Shown here in pieces: positions 35,656 through 46,379 of a stretch of DNA of 64,000 nt. The stretch spans positions 124,001-188,000 of the forward strand of contig JAGFBZ010001142.1 in assembly GCA_018398805.1 (NCBI GenBank). Reading direction: 5' to 3'. Within the stretch, counting starts at the first letter, position 1, and every line of letters starts with the position of its first letter. The position numbers were made by a program, and so were the translations under genes. The notes below the pieces were generated by a model. That model searched no databases, was not told the origin of the DNA, and saw only the letters and a program-made list of their open reading frames with translations. The stretch is from Hirundichthys speculiger (Eukaryota; Chordata; Actinopteri; Beloniformes; Exocoetidae).

Positions 35656-35661
35656 AATAAA
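35656..35661 (+). terminator. Polyadenylation signal AATAAA, likely distal HMBOX1 site
   Basis: AATAAA sits in aagggaataaaaactg, with a GT-rich downstream element about 20 bases later. It is the last good plus-strand signal before the intergenic transposon nest. Confidence 0.55.
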
Positions 35662-36069
35662 AACTGATCAGATAATGTGTTGTGTTGCTGTGTTCATGAT
35701 TCAAACATCAAAATGTTCTTACATATTTTACTGAAGTTATTTCAGCAAGGAAATGACTTGTAATACAAATAAGCAAAGCCAATCTGAATAATGATTATTC
35801 AGCCCCAAGCAAAGTAACAGGGTTGCTTTATGTGAGATTATGTTTGTGGTTCAGACGCCTAAATATTCGCTGAACCACAGAAATCCATTTGTCGTCTCTA
35901 ATACAGGAGTGAGATCCAGTTTGGTTACTTCAGGATCCATAAAACCGACCCTGATGTTGTGAACAGAAAATGCAGCTTGAAATGAGCCCAACAGTACAAA
36001 CTTCGGGTCACAGTAAAAACATATGAATTAAGAAAAAAAAGGTTATACGATGGATTTCTTACCAGAGTA

Positions 36070-36491
36070 CAGTGATCCCTTATTTTTCAAGGTTAATGAG
36101 GATCCCCCCGCAAGAATCAAAATCTGCGAACTGGAGCCAGAGCCCCCCGAGCCTAAATGTGTTTAAAATATGTTTTAAAACCACAAAAAGTAGCGAGGCA
36201 CTGCAACAAGACAAAGGCTCAACTGTGGTCTTTCTGTTACCTTCACAGCCTCTGGTCTCTGAACCGTAGTAAAGAAACCGCTCTTTCATCTAACCTCGTT
36301 TTCATTCTGCTGTCCCACGACACACACACTACATTACCCATAAGTCCACACCATTTCTTTGCTGCGGGAGAACACGCACAACATCCTGTGACGTTTCCGC
36401 AATTTTTTCTTTATATTATATATTTCTGAAACAAAAATCCGCGAATAACTAAAACCGGAACTTAAAGCGCGAATTGGCGAAGGGATCACTG
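36070..36491. mobile_element. Pogo/Tigger-like MITE (422 bp)
   Basis: The ends CAGTGATCCCTTATTTTTC and GCGAAGGGATCACTG are flanked by TA at 36068-36069 and 36492-36493. Internal sequence matches 29499-30174 in reverse, with internal deletion. Confidence 0.87.
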
Positions 36492-36499
36492 TACCGTGA

Positions 36500-37257
36500 A
36501 AATTGTATCCACTGGGTGGCAGCACCGGTCGAGAACCGGTCATGTGAACTTCCGGTTTTGAGGCGACTTTGCGAACTCCCGCTGACTCGGGAGGCGCTGA
36601 TTTATCAGCGGGAACAGAACAAAACGGGAAAGAATATCAATGCGATGAACCTCGCGTAAATGTCCAGGCTATGATCCTGTCTATTCGGTGACAAAAATGA
36701 CCGTTGATGATGGCGAACTTGTCTAATTCTACTGGAGGAAGAGAACATGAGTTCCGCGCCCTTAACCGCATCATATTCCAAGGGGGGTTGGGGTGTCACT
36801 ATCTGGGGCATCAGGTTGCTCACCTGGTCACCGGTTGTCTTTCCCCACCTCCACACTTATCAATAAACGGCTATAGTGTCAGGGGAAAAAAAAAATGTCC
36901 CAATACCTTAATGGAATTAACTCAGGATCTGTTGCTGGTGTCCTAAAATGTCGGAGTTCCTCTTCAATCCGTGTATCGTCCGTACTTTCCATTTTCAATT
37001 GTTAATCAAAAAAGGGATGTTTTATTCTGCTTTTTGTTTTTTAATCAAACAAAAAAACGAAAAAAAATGCCTGGTTTTTCATATTTCACTTTTAGACTTG
37101 GATCAGAAATACTAAATGAAAAAACGGGCCACAGGGCTGAATTTGATTTCAATATTTAATTGGTCCGGTTTTCGTGACCCGGAAGTGGCTTTGTGCAGGA
37201 GTTCGGGTAGGAACTCAGAAGTATTAACAGGTCAGTCTGTAAAAAAAAAAAAAGAAA
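36500..37257. other. Intergenic sequence with hAT-related remnant
   Basis: From about 36960 it contains ttccattttcaattgttaatc and related words shared with 22290-22320 and 3240-3270, so it is an old relative of the TAGGGCTGGGCAA family. No gene recognised. Confidence 0.4.
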
Positions 37258-37512
37258 AAAAAATCTGGACTGCAACAAAACTTTCAAGCCTCTGCTCGAG
37301 TCGGTCTCTCAGTTCCTCCATTTATCATCAGATCTGCTCCGTGCTTCACTGTGATGCTCCATTCTTACTGTTTACTTCAGTGCAGCTCCATCTAGCGGCG
37401 CAGATGTGTAATTACAATAGAAAGGTTTAGACCTTGATTATCAGATGACGCCCATTTTGGAGAATATGATTTGCGTTTTTGTGCACACCAGCATCTTCTG
37501 TACCATGTCAAA
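37258..37512 (+). repeat. Left arm of a 3.9-kb-spaced inverted repeat
   Basis: ctggactgcaacaaaacttt at the start and gtgcacaccagcatcttctg near the end recur inverted at 40955-41192. The arms flank the THAP transposon. Confidence 0.8.
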
Positions 37513-38007
37513 GGCCAGAGAGGTTGTGTTAAAAAAAAAAGAGAAGAAAATCGCTCAAAACCTGTTGAGACTAGTCATCTTTATCAAGAAATGACAAAGT
37601 CCATCTCTAGAAGCTTAATCTGCACACGACGCCACCTACTGGACAGGTTTATAATCACAGGCAGCTGGATCTCAACCATAGCTGGTTGTGCCGCATTGGA
37701 TATTTGTCTGTCATGGCGCTTGAGAATAACAATGGATTACAAAGAATATATGACCAAATAAATTCCCTACGCACATTGTCTCATACAGGGGTGGCGGCAG
37801 AACATTTTCATTGCAGTTGCTTAGGGGTTGCTAAACAATTGTATTCTCGATCACGAACATCCGGGCCACTGGCATCTATGGGCCATAGCAACCAGTCCGA
37901 AGGGGCAAACAATCACTCAACGTTGCTGGCGAAGCCGATGCATTTTGCATTTTGTGCCTGTTTTTTTTTTTTTTTCTGATTTCGTGCAGTTTACGATAGG
38001 GGGAAAG

Positions 38008-38218
38008 ATGGTGAAGAACTGTTGTATGTTCAACTGCACCAACAATGTTGCTCGCCAGTCACTTTTGTCATTATATATGATTCCTAGCGAGGCTACTGAG
38101 CCTGAAAGAAGAAGAAAATAGCTGCACGCTATTAACAGAGCAGACGAAAATACTCCAGGGAAATTATGGGTGCCCAAATCAGACTACGCGTATGTTTGTT
38201 CAGCACACTTTGTAACAG
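38008..38218 (+). pseudogene. THAP zinc-finger exon with nonsense codon
   Basis: From ATG at 38008 the translation is MVKNCCMFNCTNN, then YMIPSEATEPERRRK, a stop (TAG at 38119-38121), and after it LHAINRADENTPGKLWVPK and YVCSAHFVTG. The C2CH spacing (CCMFNC ... CSAH) is that of a THAP DNA-binding domain. The stop replaces the position where THAP domains usually have Trp. The segment ends at a donor, ACAG|GTAAGA, so it was the first coding exon of a spliced transposase-type gene. Confidence 0.8.
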
Positions 38219-38353
38219 GTAAGAAATCGGATTTTTTTCAAGATATTTTAATTTTTAATTTCTACGTTTAGATCTAATATTTTGACGTGTTTGGGGAGGC
38301 CCCATTATAGATCGTTGAGGTCCGGTAAAAAAAAAAAAAAAAAAAAAAAAAGC

Positions 38354-39085
38354 TTCTAGGGACCTGCAACAATGACTCGAGGTGTCCAGAACGTTTGAAG
38401 GGGGCATTTTTTATTTCTTTTCCCAAGGGAAAGGGAATAATTTAGTAAAAGTAATATGATTTAGCAGCAGGGAGGGTGATGAATGAAAACATATCTCCGT
38501 TAGCATTAGCTCTGGTCCACAGTGTCAATGATTTCTCTACTATGGACCAGAGCTCGCTAGCCAGCTATAAGCCTGCCTCGTTGTCTACCAATATATATGG
38601 CCCTGGATATTTATTTTGTTAGGTATAAGGTGAGGCTAGTGATGTTAACGTCACTTTATTAATTATATTAATACAATGCTGCGACTGTTTCATGTTAACA
38701 TAGCTCTGGTGTTGGACCGGAGCTAATGCTAACAGAGAACTCATCACCCTCCCTGCTGCTAAATCATATAATTACTTTTACTAAACGGTGGTTAAATCAA
38801 TCATCTAATAAACAAAGTAAACTTACCTTTGAGTAAATGTAGGTGTGCTTTGAAACTTTTCCCACGTTCAGTTGATTGTGTGGACGGAGACATAACTGAA
38901 CATACAGCCTGCATTCTCCAGTGTTTGTTTTGGTTTGGAAAAGGGAATAAAAATGTCCCTCCAAACGTTCTGGACACTTCGAGTCACTGTTGCAGGTCCC
39001 CAGCAGCAATATTTCACCATGGCGTTATTATAGTATAATATTAACACTGATGATACACATCGGAAAAATAGCGAATTAGCTAATC
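38354..39085. mobile_element. Second copy of the long inverted-repeat element
   Basis: Shares gacctgcaac, gagtcattgt-type arms and ctctggtccatagt-type interior with 27230-28333, with the central part inverted. It follows a poly-A run (38327-38350) and lies inside the THAP transposon. Confidence 0.7.
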
Positions 39086-39450
39086 CAATTTGGCGTTATA
39101 CCTCGCTCCAATATTGTTTGCCCCTTCGCACTGTAACCAAGGCCGATAGCATGGTTCGTGACGTCACGCCGATATCGAGTTGCTGGACAATTTACTGCAA
39201 TACCAATTAAATAGCATAAATATGGATATGTATATCATTACCGGACTACTCATTCTAATCAGCGCTATCTGAAACTAGCGCGGATGCCATGAAACAGATT
39301 AAAAAAATCAATTTGAAGTTCGTTATTATAATTTTACCATATAGTCATGCCGCTTTTCACAGCAGTGAGAAATGCACATTAACAGTCTAGACTACAAATC
39401 ATTTAACAATAACCTGTTCATCACATTTTAACCAGTTAATATTCACTTAA

Positions 39451-40301
39451 AGGAGCCGTATGTAAGAGATCTAATAAAACGAATCATAAAATGACCCCGA
39501 TATGTCAACAGACATTTAAAAATCATGTTCATTTCAAATACTTATGTCACTGACAACAGCACTCAAGCCAGGATATTCCCGTTTAAAAAGAGGAGTTGCA
39601 GCCCTCAACTGATGTTGATGTTGTCATTTTTTGTTTTGGCCTGAAGCGCCACCCTCCACCTATCTCCCAATCACCAAGTCAGTGGTGTTTCGGCATCCGG
39701 GTTGCCAGCTCGGCTCTAATTATCGCAGCAGCCGCTACGAACGTGTTGGATGAAACAATGTCTAGCTTTCCAAAACCTAAAAGACCTCGTTATGAATCCG
39801 AGTTACGTCGTGACAAGGTCCGAAATAAAACAAGGATTTGTATAGGAGATGCTTTTGATAGATGGAGACGGCTGAAAGCGGAGAAGAATTTGAAGGCAGA
39901 CGCCAACGTTGCTGATTTTCTCCTGGACAGGTAAGATTCATAGCTAAATGTTTGGCTAACGCTAATTTACTTGGACAAGGTAACAGTGGTACCTCTACTT
40001 ACGAACGCCTCTACATACGAAACTTTCAGGTTACGAAACGCCTCAACGGGAAAATATTTCCTCTAGTTACGAAAGATCAAAGAAAGAAAAAGATGTTTCA
40101 TAAAGCATTAAATATAATTAACAGAAAATAAACTTACTGTGTTGGACTCGTCGCTTGCCATGACAGCCTACGTTCCTGCTGCATTCTGTAGCCGACCTGG
40201 CAACCTCTGGTCGGGGAGGAGGGGGAGGGTACACGCCGCTCAATAGTAATTTGAAAGTGACTGCAGTACCAGTTTTGGCCATAATCTTACAAACGGCTCC
40301 T
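39451..40301 (+). mobile_element. TTAA-flanked element (851 bp) with an exon-like open frame
   Basis: AGGAGCCGTATGTAAGA at the left and TCTTACAAACGGCTCCT at the right are imperfect inverted repeats, flanked by TTAA (39447-39450 and 40302-40305). This fits piggyBac- or Kolobok-type target use. Inside, an open frame from about 39759 encodes MSSFPKPKRPRYESELRRDK and DAFDRWRRLKAEKNLKADAN, ending at donor-like CAG|GTAAGA (39932). I know this block from fish transposon-derived proteins but cannot name its function. Confidence 0.65.
39984..40270. mobile_element. Possible small Tc1/mariner-type fragment
   Basis: Begins CAGTGGTACCTCTACTTACG after TA, resembling a mariner-type terminus, within the TTAA element. 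No matching right end was found, so boundaries are uncertain. Confidence 0.3.
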
Positions 40302-40954
40302 TTAAGTACACATCAAAAGTGATCTGGCAGACTTACGCCTCAACAGATAGCCTCCATTTTGATGTAACTTCTCTAACGGCCCGGTTTTTTTTTTTCCAAG
40401 CTGACTTCGTGTGACCCCTGCAGGCCAGCTCTCGCGAGACGTCTCTCTCTCATCGTTTTTAATTGTCTTCCTTTTATTTTTATTTAATTTAAAACAAAAA
40501 CACATGAAATTAATCTTAAATTAAATTGTCACAATTTTTATTTTATTTAACACAATTAAGATTTTTTCATTTTTAATAGTCTCCATTCTTGGGGTTGCTT
40601 TGAGGTTGCTAGGCCATATTTTGGGGTTGCTATAGCAACTGCAAACTACCCCCTAGCGCCGCCCCTGGTCTCATATGTGTATTATAAAATATGCTGTGAA
40701 TGTATTCTGTGTGTGTAAAGTTTCCCAGTTTGGTAGTATCAGATGATGTGGCAGGTTGTGTAATAATGGTTTTATTGTCACTTTAGGAGAATGTCATGGG
40801 CCTGAGCAGGTAGAGGACAGTGAAAGTACCGGTCGAACTACAAAGATGGAACTGAATATGCTTGTTTAACTTGAACAGTGATGTCCAGGAGAGGGGAAAC
40901 TTACTTCTTTAAAAAATGTCTAGTCTCTCAAGTTTTGAGTGATTTTTTTTCCCT

Positions 40955-41192
40955 TTCACATGGTACAGAAGACGCTGGTGTGCACAAAAACGCAAATCAT
41001 ATTCTCAAAAATGGGGTTCATCTGATAATCAAGGTCTAAATTTTTCCTGTTGTAATTACACACCTTCGCCACTAGATGGAGCTGCACCGAAGTAAACAGT
41101 AAGAATGAAGCGTCACAGTGAAGCACAGGAGCAGATCTGATGATAAATGGAGGCTTGAGCAGAAGCTTTAAAGTTTTGTTGCAGTCCATATT
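40955..41192 (-). repeat. Right arm of the inverted repeat that flanks the THAP transposon
   Basis: Complementary to 37258-37512; it contains cagaagacgctggtgtgcac and aaagttttgttgcagtcca. Together the arms bracket 37.5-40.95 kb. Confidence 0.8.
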
Positions 41193-41199
41193 TTTGTAG

Positions 41200-43090
41200 G
41201 CATGTTGTATTCTCCAATGACACTGACAGGATTATTTACAATCCTAACAGGTGCTCTGAGCTCATCTAACCCCAGTTTACAGAAACTAGGGATTGGAACC
41301 CTCTCCATTTAAATTGTAGTTGATTTGGCACTTGGAAAATTAGATCTTTTTAAAGTGAACAAAGAAATCCAGAGAAATGTCACACCTTTAATCCTAATTG
41401 TTTTATAATTTGTATGATGTGCTTTGATACTTCATTATATGAACCCACAAAGACTGATTTTTTTTAAATCAGTCAAATGTCAAAATGTTCCACAATGATC
41501 AACACATTAACCCAGGCACAAATGAAGAACCGAGAAGCTCAATATAACATTTTTATTTTTCTTTACCAGATTAATGCTCAGATGATTTAAAAAATGAAAA
41601 TAAAATGTATTATAATACACATTTATTCTTTGGATTGCAGCATATAATTACATAAAACAAATGAATCAAAACCAAACTTCTGCTCAGATTTTCTTTTAAC
41701 GGTCTTAAAATGTGCATATGTACACAAACGCACGCAGAACGAGCACACTGGTGGCGCTCCTGCGTGCACGGATGACGCATCCAGACGAACCTGCTCATCC
41801 ACAGCAGCGGCGGCTGACGTTTTTAGTTTTATTGATAGAAAGTAATACTGTTGACCAGGCCGAGGCCACGTTAAACAAAGCGTTAGTTTTCCCTCAGCTG
41901 TGTGTGAAAATGTTCAGGACTGGAAGGACTTCTATTATCTTCTTCTATTATCCTAAGTTTTTTTTTTTTTTTTGCAGGAGCACAGCAGGAATAAACTCCC
42001 TGACTTGACGAGCACCGAAGCCTTTCCTTAAACTCTCATCCGCATCGTTGCACGGCCGGTACCTCTGAGAAACACTGATGGCGGCGGAGACCGCCTTTAA
42101 AAAAAAAAAAAAAAAAAGAACCCTCCAGGTAGAGGAGCTGCATCTCCAAACGTTTCCCAGCCAGCGGAGTGGAGCTGCTGCAGTGAAGCAGGCTGTGAGC
42201 CGCTTCACCCCTCCGGCAGCCACGTATTGCTTATTTGTTTAGATTATTTCAGGGTTGGAGGACACACAGAAGCAGGAAGCTCTCTGAACGCAGAAGATGA
42301 GCGCAGGAGCGAGGTAGTTAGAAGGTGGAAACTCACTACCGGGGCAGGAGAGGAGGAGGAACGCATCCATCCTGGAACCTACAGGACCCGACTGGCTTCC
42401 TGTAGCTGTCGGTCAGACGGCTGCTGGGCAGTGGTGCAGAGTCGGGTTTTTCTGGCTGAGGTTTGCAAGCAGCTGTGAGGCTGCAGAACTTTAGCATGGC
42501 TTCTAGTTGAAGAGGCAGTCATGAACACGACAGCTCTGGAGACCGAACGAATCACGGACTACAGCTGGAAGAAGAAGTCCTTCTCTGTGTGTGTTTTTTT
42601 AAGAAACCTCGAGTAACGCAGCAGCACATTTGGCCGGGATCTGAGATTGGTCCAGCTGAAACCGGTCTGGCTCCAGGTTGAAGGCCACGCCGAGGCAGGG
42701 GTTGCTCCAGACCAGTGAACGCACGCTGAGCGCAGAGCCGACACAAACGCACAACGATATGGAGGTCATTCGGACATAAAAGCACTTAAGACGGCGTCAT
42801 AAAAACGAAAGAAAGAAAGGCAACGATATGAGGGGCCGAAGACTCGATGGGCTGAGATCCAATCACAGGATCTAAAATAAAACTGTTGGCTCCGACGGCT
42901 GATGCTTTTATAAAACAACCCTGGCTTTGCTCTGGCGCCTGCGGCCGCTACAGATGGAGTCGACTGAAATGAAGCTAGCGCACTGAATCTGCTGAAATGG
43001 CTCCTGCTGCTCTGTAGATCACGTGCACACCGCGACCCGCCAGCTGCACTATATGTGAAGTCAGAGATCCGACTCCTGTGGTTCTGGGAA
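41200..43090. other. Intergenic stretch, no gene recognised
   Basis: AT-rich to about 41.7 kb, then GC-richer. T run at 41.957-41.972 kb and A run at 42.10-42.118 kb. Open frames near 42.2-42.8 kb have no recognisable domains. Confidence 0.35.
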
Positions 43091-43095
43091 GGAGG

Positions 43096-43519
43096 GCGCC
43101 TGCAGCTGAAGCGCCTGCAGCTGGAGCGCCTGCAGCTGGAGCAACTGCAGCTGGAGCGCCTGCAGCTGGAGCGCCTGCAGCTGGAGCGCCTGCAGCTGGA
43201 GCGCCTGCAGCTGGAGCGCCTGCAGCTGGAGCCACTCAGCTGGAGCGCCTGCAGCTGGAGCGCCTGCAGCTGGAGCGCCTGCAGCTGGAGCCACTGCAGC
43301 TGGAGCGCCTGCAGCTGGAGCGCCTGCAGCTGGAGCGCCTGCAGCTGGAGCGCCTGCAGCTGGAGCGCCTGCAGCTGAAGCGCCTGCAGCTGGAGCCTGC
43401 AGCTGGAGCAACTGCAGCTGGAGCAACTGCAGCTGGAGCGACTGCAGCTGGAGCAACTGCAGCTGGAGCAACTGCAGCTGGAGCAACTGCAGCTGGAGCG
43501 CCTGCAGCTGGAGCGCGCG
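43096..43519. repeat. 15-bp minisatellite, GCGCCTGCAGCTGGA units (about 28 copies)
   Basis: Tandem 15-mers. The first twenty or so have GCGCC at the variable position, and the final block has GCAAC or GCGAC. One unit lacks a base near 43232 and another is 12 bp near 43390. Because 15 is divisible by three and the unit has no stop in any frame, long repetitive open frames appear on both strands; they are not genes. Confidence 0.97.
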
Positions 43520-43829
43520 CCTGCAGTCATGTGAAATAGTCCCTCGCAGCGCAGCTACTTTGTGTTATTGTTCCTCGGAGCAGGTAAAACAGAGTGAAGG
43601 AAAACATCTTCATAAAAAAAAAAAACACAACACATGAAATATGAAAAAAACTAAATCCCAAATAACACTGTTTCTTAACAAGTGTTGCAGACGAGAACAA
43701 TTCGATTCCTCTGTGCAAATGAGTTGACGCGTCGATATGAAAACAGTCAGGTGGAAGATACATGGTCACATGGTTTTCTGAGGCACCACAACATAAAGGA
43801 ACGACAAGAAGTCTGAAGTGATCTCAGAC

Positions 43830-43865
43830 ACCCCCCCCCCCCCCCCCCCAAAAAAAAAAAAAAGT
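43830..43865. repeat. Poly(C)-poly(A) homopolymer junction
   Basis: About 20 C followed by about 14 A. Confidence 0.85.
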
Positions 43866-43975
43866 TTCTGAGCAGAGACTGAGATGGGAAAGTGCAGCAG
43901 CCACAGAGGAAGTAGGTGTCGTGGCAGCTGGTGATCATTTCCCATCTGATTCAGAGCCAAGTCCACTCTACAATC

Positions 43976-43980
43976 ACCCC

Positions 43981-44011
<31 letters not shown>

Positions 44012-44022
44012 ACACACACACA
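43976..44022. repeat. Poly(C) followed by a (CA)n microsatellite
   Basis: About 21 C run directly into about 13 CA units. Confidence 0.9.
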
Positions 44023-44771
44023 CAACACACACAGAGCTGAACTGAACTGTCAGGGACCATAACGTTACAAAAACAACCAAACGGGTCTGAAACACTTCAC
44101 GACCTGCCGGCCAACATCACACCACAGGACTACAGGACTCCAGCCCATCAGGCTTCAGGGCCAAACAATAAATACAAAGATAATTAACTAGGCAATGGTG
44201 ATATACTCATGTCTCATCTTAAAATAACAAAAAAGAATAACAACAAAATTCCTCATTCTTCCTCAGAAATCAGCAGTGAAGCGATTTCTCATCCTGAACG
44301 TGTCCCAACCTTCAACGGTTCCATGACAAAAGTGCCTCGATATTCATTTCAACACGTGGGCCACTGAACTCAAACCGCCACCGTCGGCTCGTCCAGCTCG
44401 TCCGGGATTCAAAAACCCACTCTGAACATCCCATCTATTATACAGTAAGAGATTGAGCGCATTAAATAAATCCACCGATTCATTTACAGGAAAATTTACA
44501 ATGCTAGCAGCAGCAATTTTCATAAAATCATTTGTGCAAGATTCAAATAAAGTTTTTTTTTAAAAATCAACTTACATGTGATAAAGGCATGTGTACAAGC
44601 ACGTCAATATAAATATTTAAAATCACACCCCTCAAATTAAGAAGATGCACGATGAAATGAAGGGAAAGCACACGACTTCCACTCTGTCTGGATTTACTGG
44701 GAACGTCTACATCCGCACTGGATTCCACATTATTTACTTACAAGCATCATTACATCACCGACATTAAAGAA

Positions 44772-46373
44772 TAGAGATCGACCGATTATCAGTTGGGCCG
44801 ATATTTGGATTTGGAAATCGGCATCTGCCTTTTTTAATCCGATTGGCCGATATGAAGAAATTAATTTAAAACTGGGTTATTTGGGCTCAGGTGCAGCCGC
44901 CTCTCTCTCCTGCATTATTCACCTCGTCCTCTGATTGGTTGAGCAGCAGAGGCGGAGCCTCCGAACAAGAAACTGTCATCACAAACACGGGAGAGTGAGA
45001 GGAAAAGTTTTCTTGTGTGAGAAGCTCCGGACAGAAAACACGTGTCAAAGGTAAATGCAGAAAGCTCTTCTGAAATGGTAATAAACATCCCAGTACTCTG
45101 CATCTCACAACTACTACTAACGTTATAGTGAGCAGCAGAATAACGTAAGAGCAGAGTAAACCTTAGCGGCAGCTCTGCTAACTCGTATTACGTCCCAACA
45201 TGTCTGTGAATTATTTAAAAGAAGACTGCTGATAATATCGACATGGAAACAGTCCATGATAGAAAAGCATGTGTGTGTGATTAAGAGAGAGTGCATTAAA
45301 AACTCAGTTCACTTGTTTTAGGGAGCGCTAAGGTGGAGGCTGCTTAGCTTTTACCATAAAATTAGTTTGTTGATCTGGCTCTAAACGCTCTGCAGACTAT
45401 GTATTAGCAATGGGGAAAAAACACCGAACTTTCCAGACAGTAAGCCATTACTTTTTCTCATGCTTCGAACCTTTCAGCTTATACAAGGATGTGGCTAATG
45501 TATAGATTTCTACGGGCCAGCTTCATGCCGTCTATAAGTTTATCCTCGTCAGAATGAAATTACCGAACGGGTCACAGTGGACCAATGTACAGTTCGAATT
45601 AAATCAAACACACTCACACTAAATTCTTCAGATCAGTCATTTTGTGCTTCACACACACCCTCATCATGGAAAACACACAAATGAGTGCATATGATTTAGC
45701 TTTTAAGTTAAAGGCAATCGATCTGTCGTCAAAGAAGTAAACAGCTACTGCACGTATTTATTTTGAGATCCGAATAATCGGATCCTTATATTCAGGTGCG
45801 CTCAATAGGAAATCCTGGTATGTAATGTGGAGAATAGTATGTAGTTAAAGACACGTGAAAAACTCTACAACTCACAACTACTAATGTTGCTATGAGATTT
45901 CAGGTCCTATGATCTGAAAATGAACAGGAAGATAAGAGAGTAAAATTCAGAAGTAATTTATCTGAACAAAGTGGTGGAACATTTTAAATACTGTGTGAGT
46001 TCATTAAAGGCCGAAAGGCTGTTTGTGTCCTGTCAGGAGTTTAATTGCACTCATAACTTTTTTATGTAGCCTTTGTCATATTAATCAATAATAATGTAGC
46101 AACAGTTTTGAATGACAGGGTCCTTGTTGAAACAGATGTTTCTGAGTCTAGGAAATTCAGGCACTTCTGGAGCTATTTTCTATTTGTGTGATTCAATAAA
46201 CATGCTTTAGGCATTTCAATCAAGTTCAGTGCATTATTCAGTTTTTTTTACGCCAATTTTTACACTTTTACTGCAAATGAATATCGGCTCCAAATATCGG
46301 TTATCGGCCTCCTCTAACTACTAATAATCGGTATCCGTATCGGCCCTGAAAAACCCATATCGGTCGATCTCTA
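44772..46373. mobile_element. hAT-type element (1602 bp), TAGAGATCGACCGAT family
   Basis: The ends TAGAGATCGACCGAT and ATCGGTCGATCTCTA form a 15-bp inverted repeat. It is flanked by ttaaagaa (44764-44771) and ttaaagac (46374-46381), 7 of 8 identical. No transposase domain is recognised inside, so it is non-autonomous. Confidence 0.88.
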
Positions 46374-46379
46374 TTAAAG

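Larger units (their letters stand above)
31305..35680 (+). other. hmbox1: HMBOX1 3' UTR (about 4.4 kb, extent inferred)
   Basis: Non-coding, AT-rich sequence runs from the stop to an AATAAA at 35656-35661 followed by a GT-rich stretch (tgtgttgtgttgctgtg), a standard cleavage and polyadenylation arrangement. Earlier AATAAA hexamers at 32229 and 32285 would give shorter 3' UTRs of about 0.95 kb. The stretch holds a stem-forming repeat near 31.52-31.60 kb, poly-T tracts near 32.0 kb, an AT dinucleotide tract near 33.66 kb and a small hAT MITE at 34.35 kb. Confidence 0.55.
37786..40667 (+). mobile_element. THAP-domain DNA transposon (2882 bp) with a perfect 8-bp target duplication
   Basis: Starts CAGGGGTGGCGGCAG and ends CTAGCGCCGCCCCTG, flanked by identical gtctcata at 37778-37785 and 40668-40675. 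It contains a THAP zinc-finger exon (38008-38218), a long inverted-repeat segment (38354-39085) and a nested TTAA element (39451-40301). An 8-bp duplication with CA-starting ends fits the P or hAT superfamily; THAP favours P-like. No catalytic transposase domain is recognised, so it is probably internally rearranged. Confidence 0.8.

Noticed and set aside
38008..38218. THAP exon as a functional host gene
   Set aside because: It contains an in-frame stop and lies between transposon termini with a perfect target duplication.
42766..43539. Open frames of 107-254 codons on both strands with RLQLE, APAAG or ACSWS repeats
   Set aside because: They are created by a stop-free 15-bp tandem repeat that stays open in all six frames, with no splice or start context.
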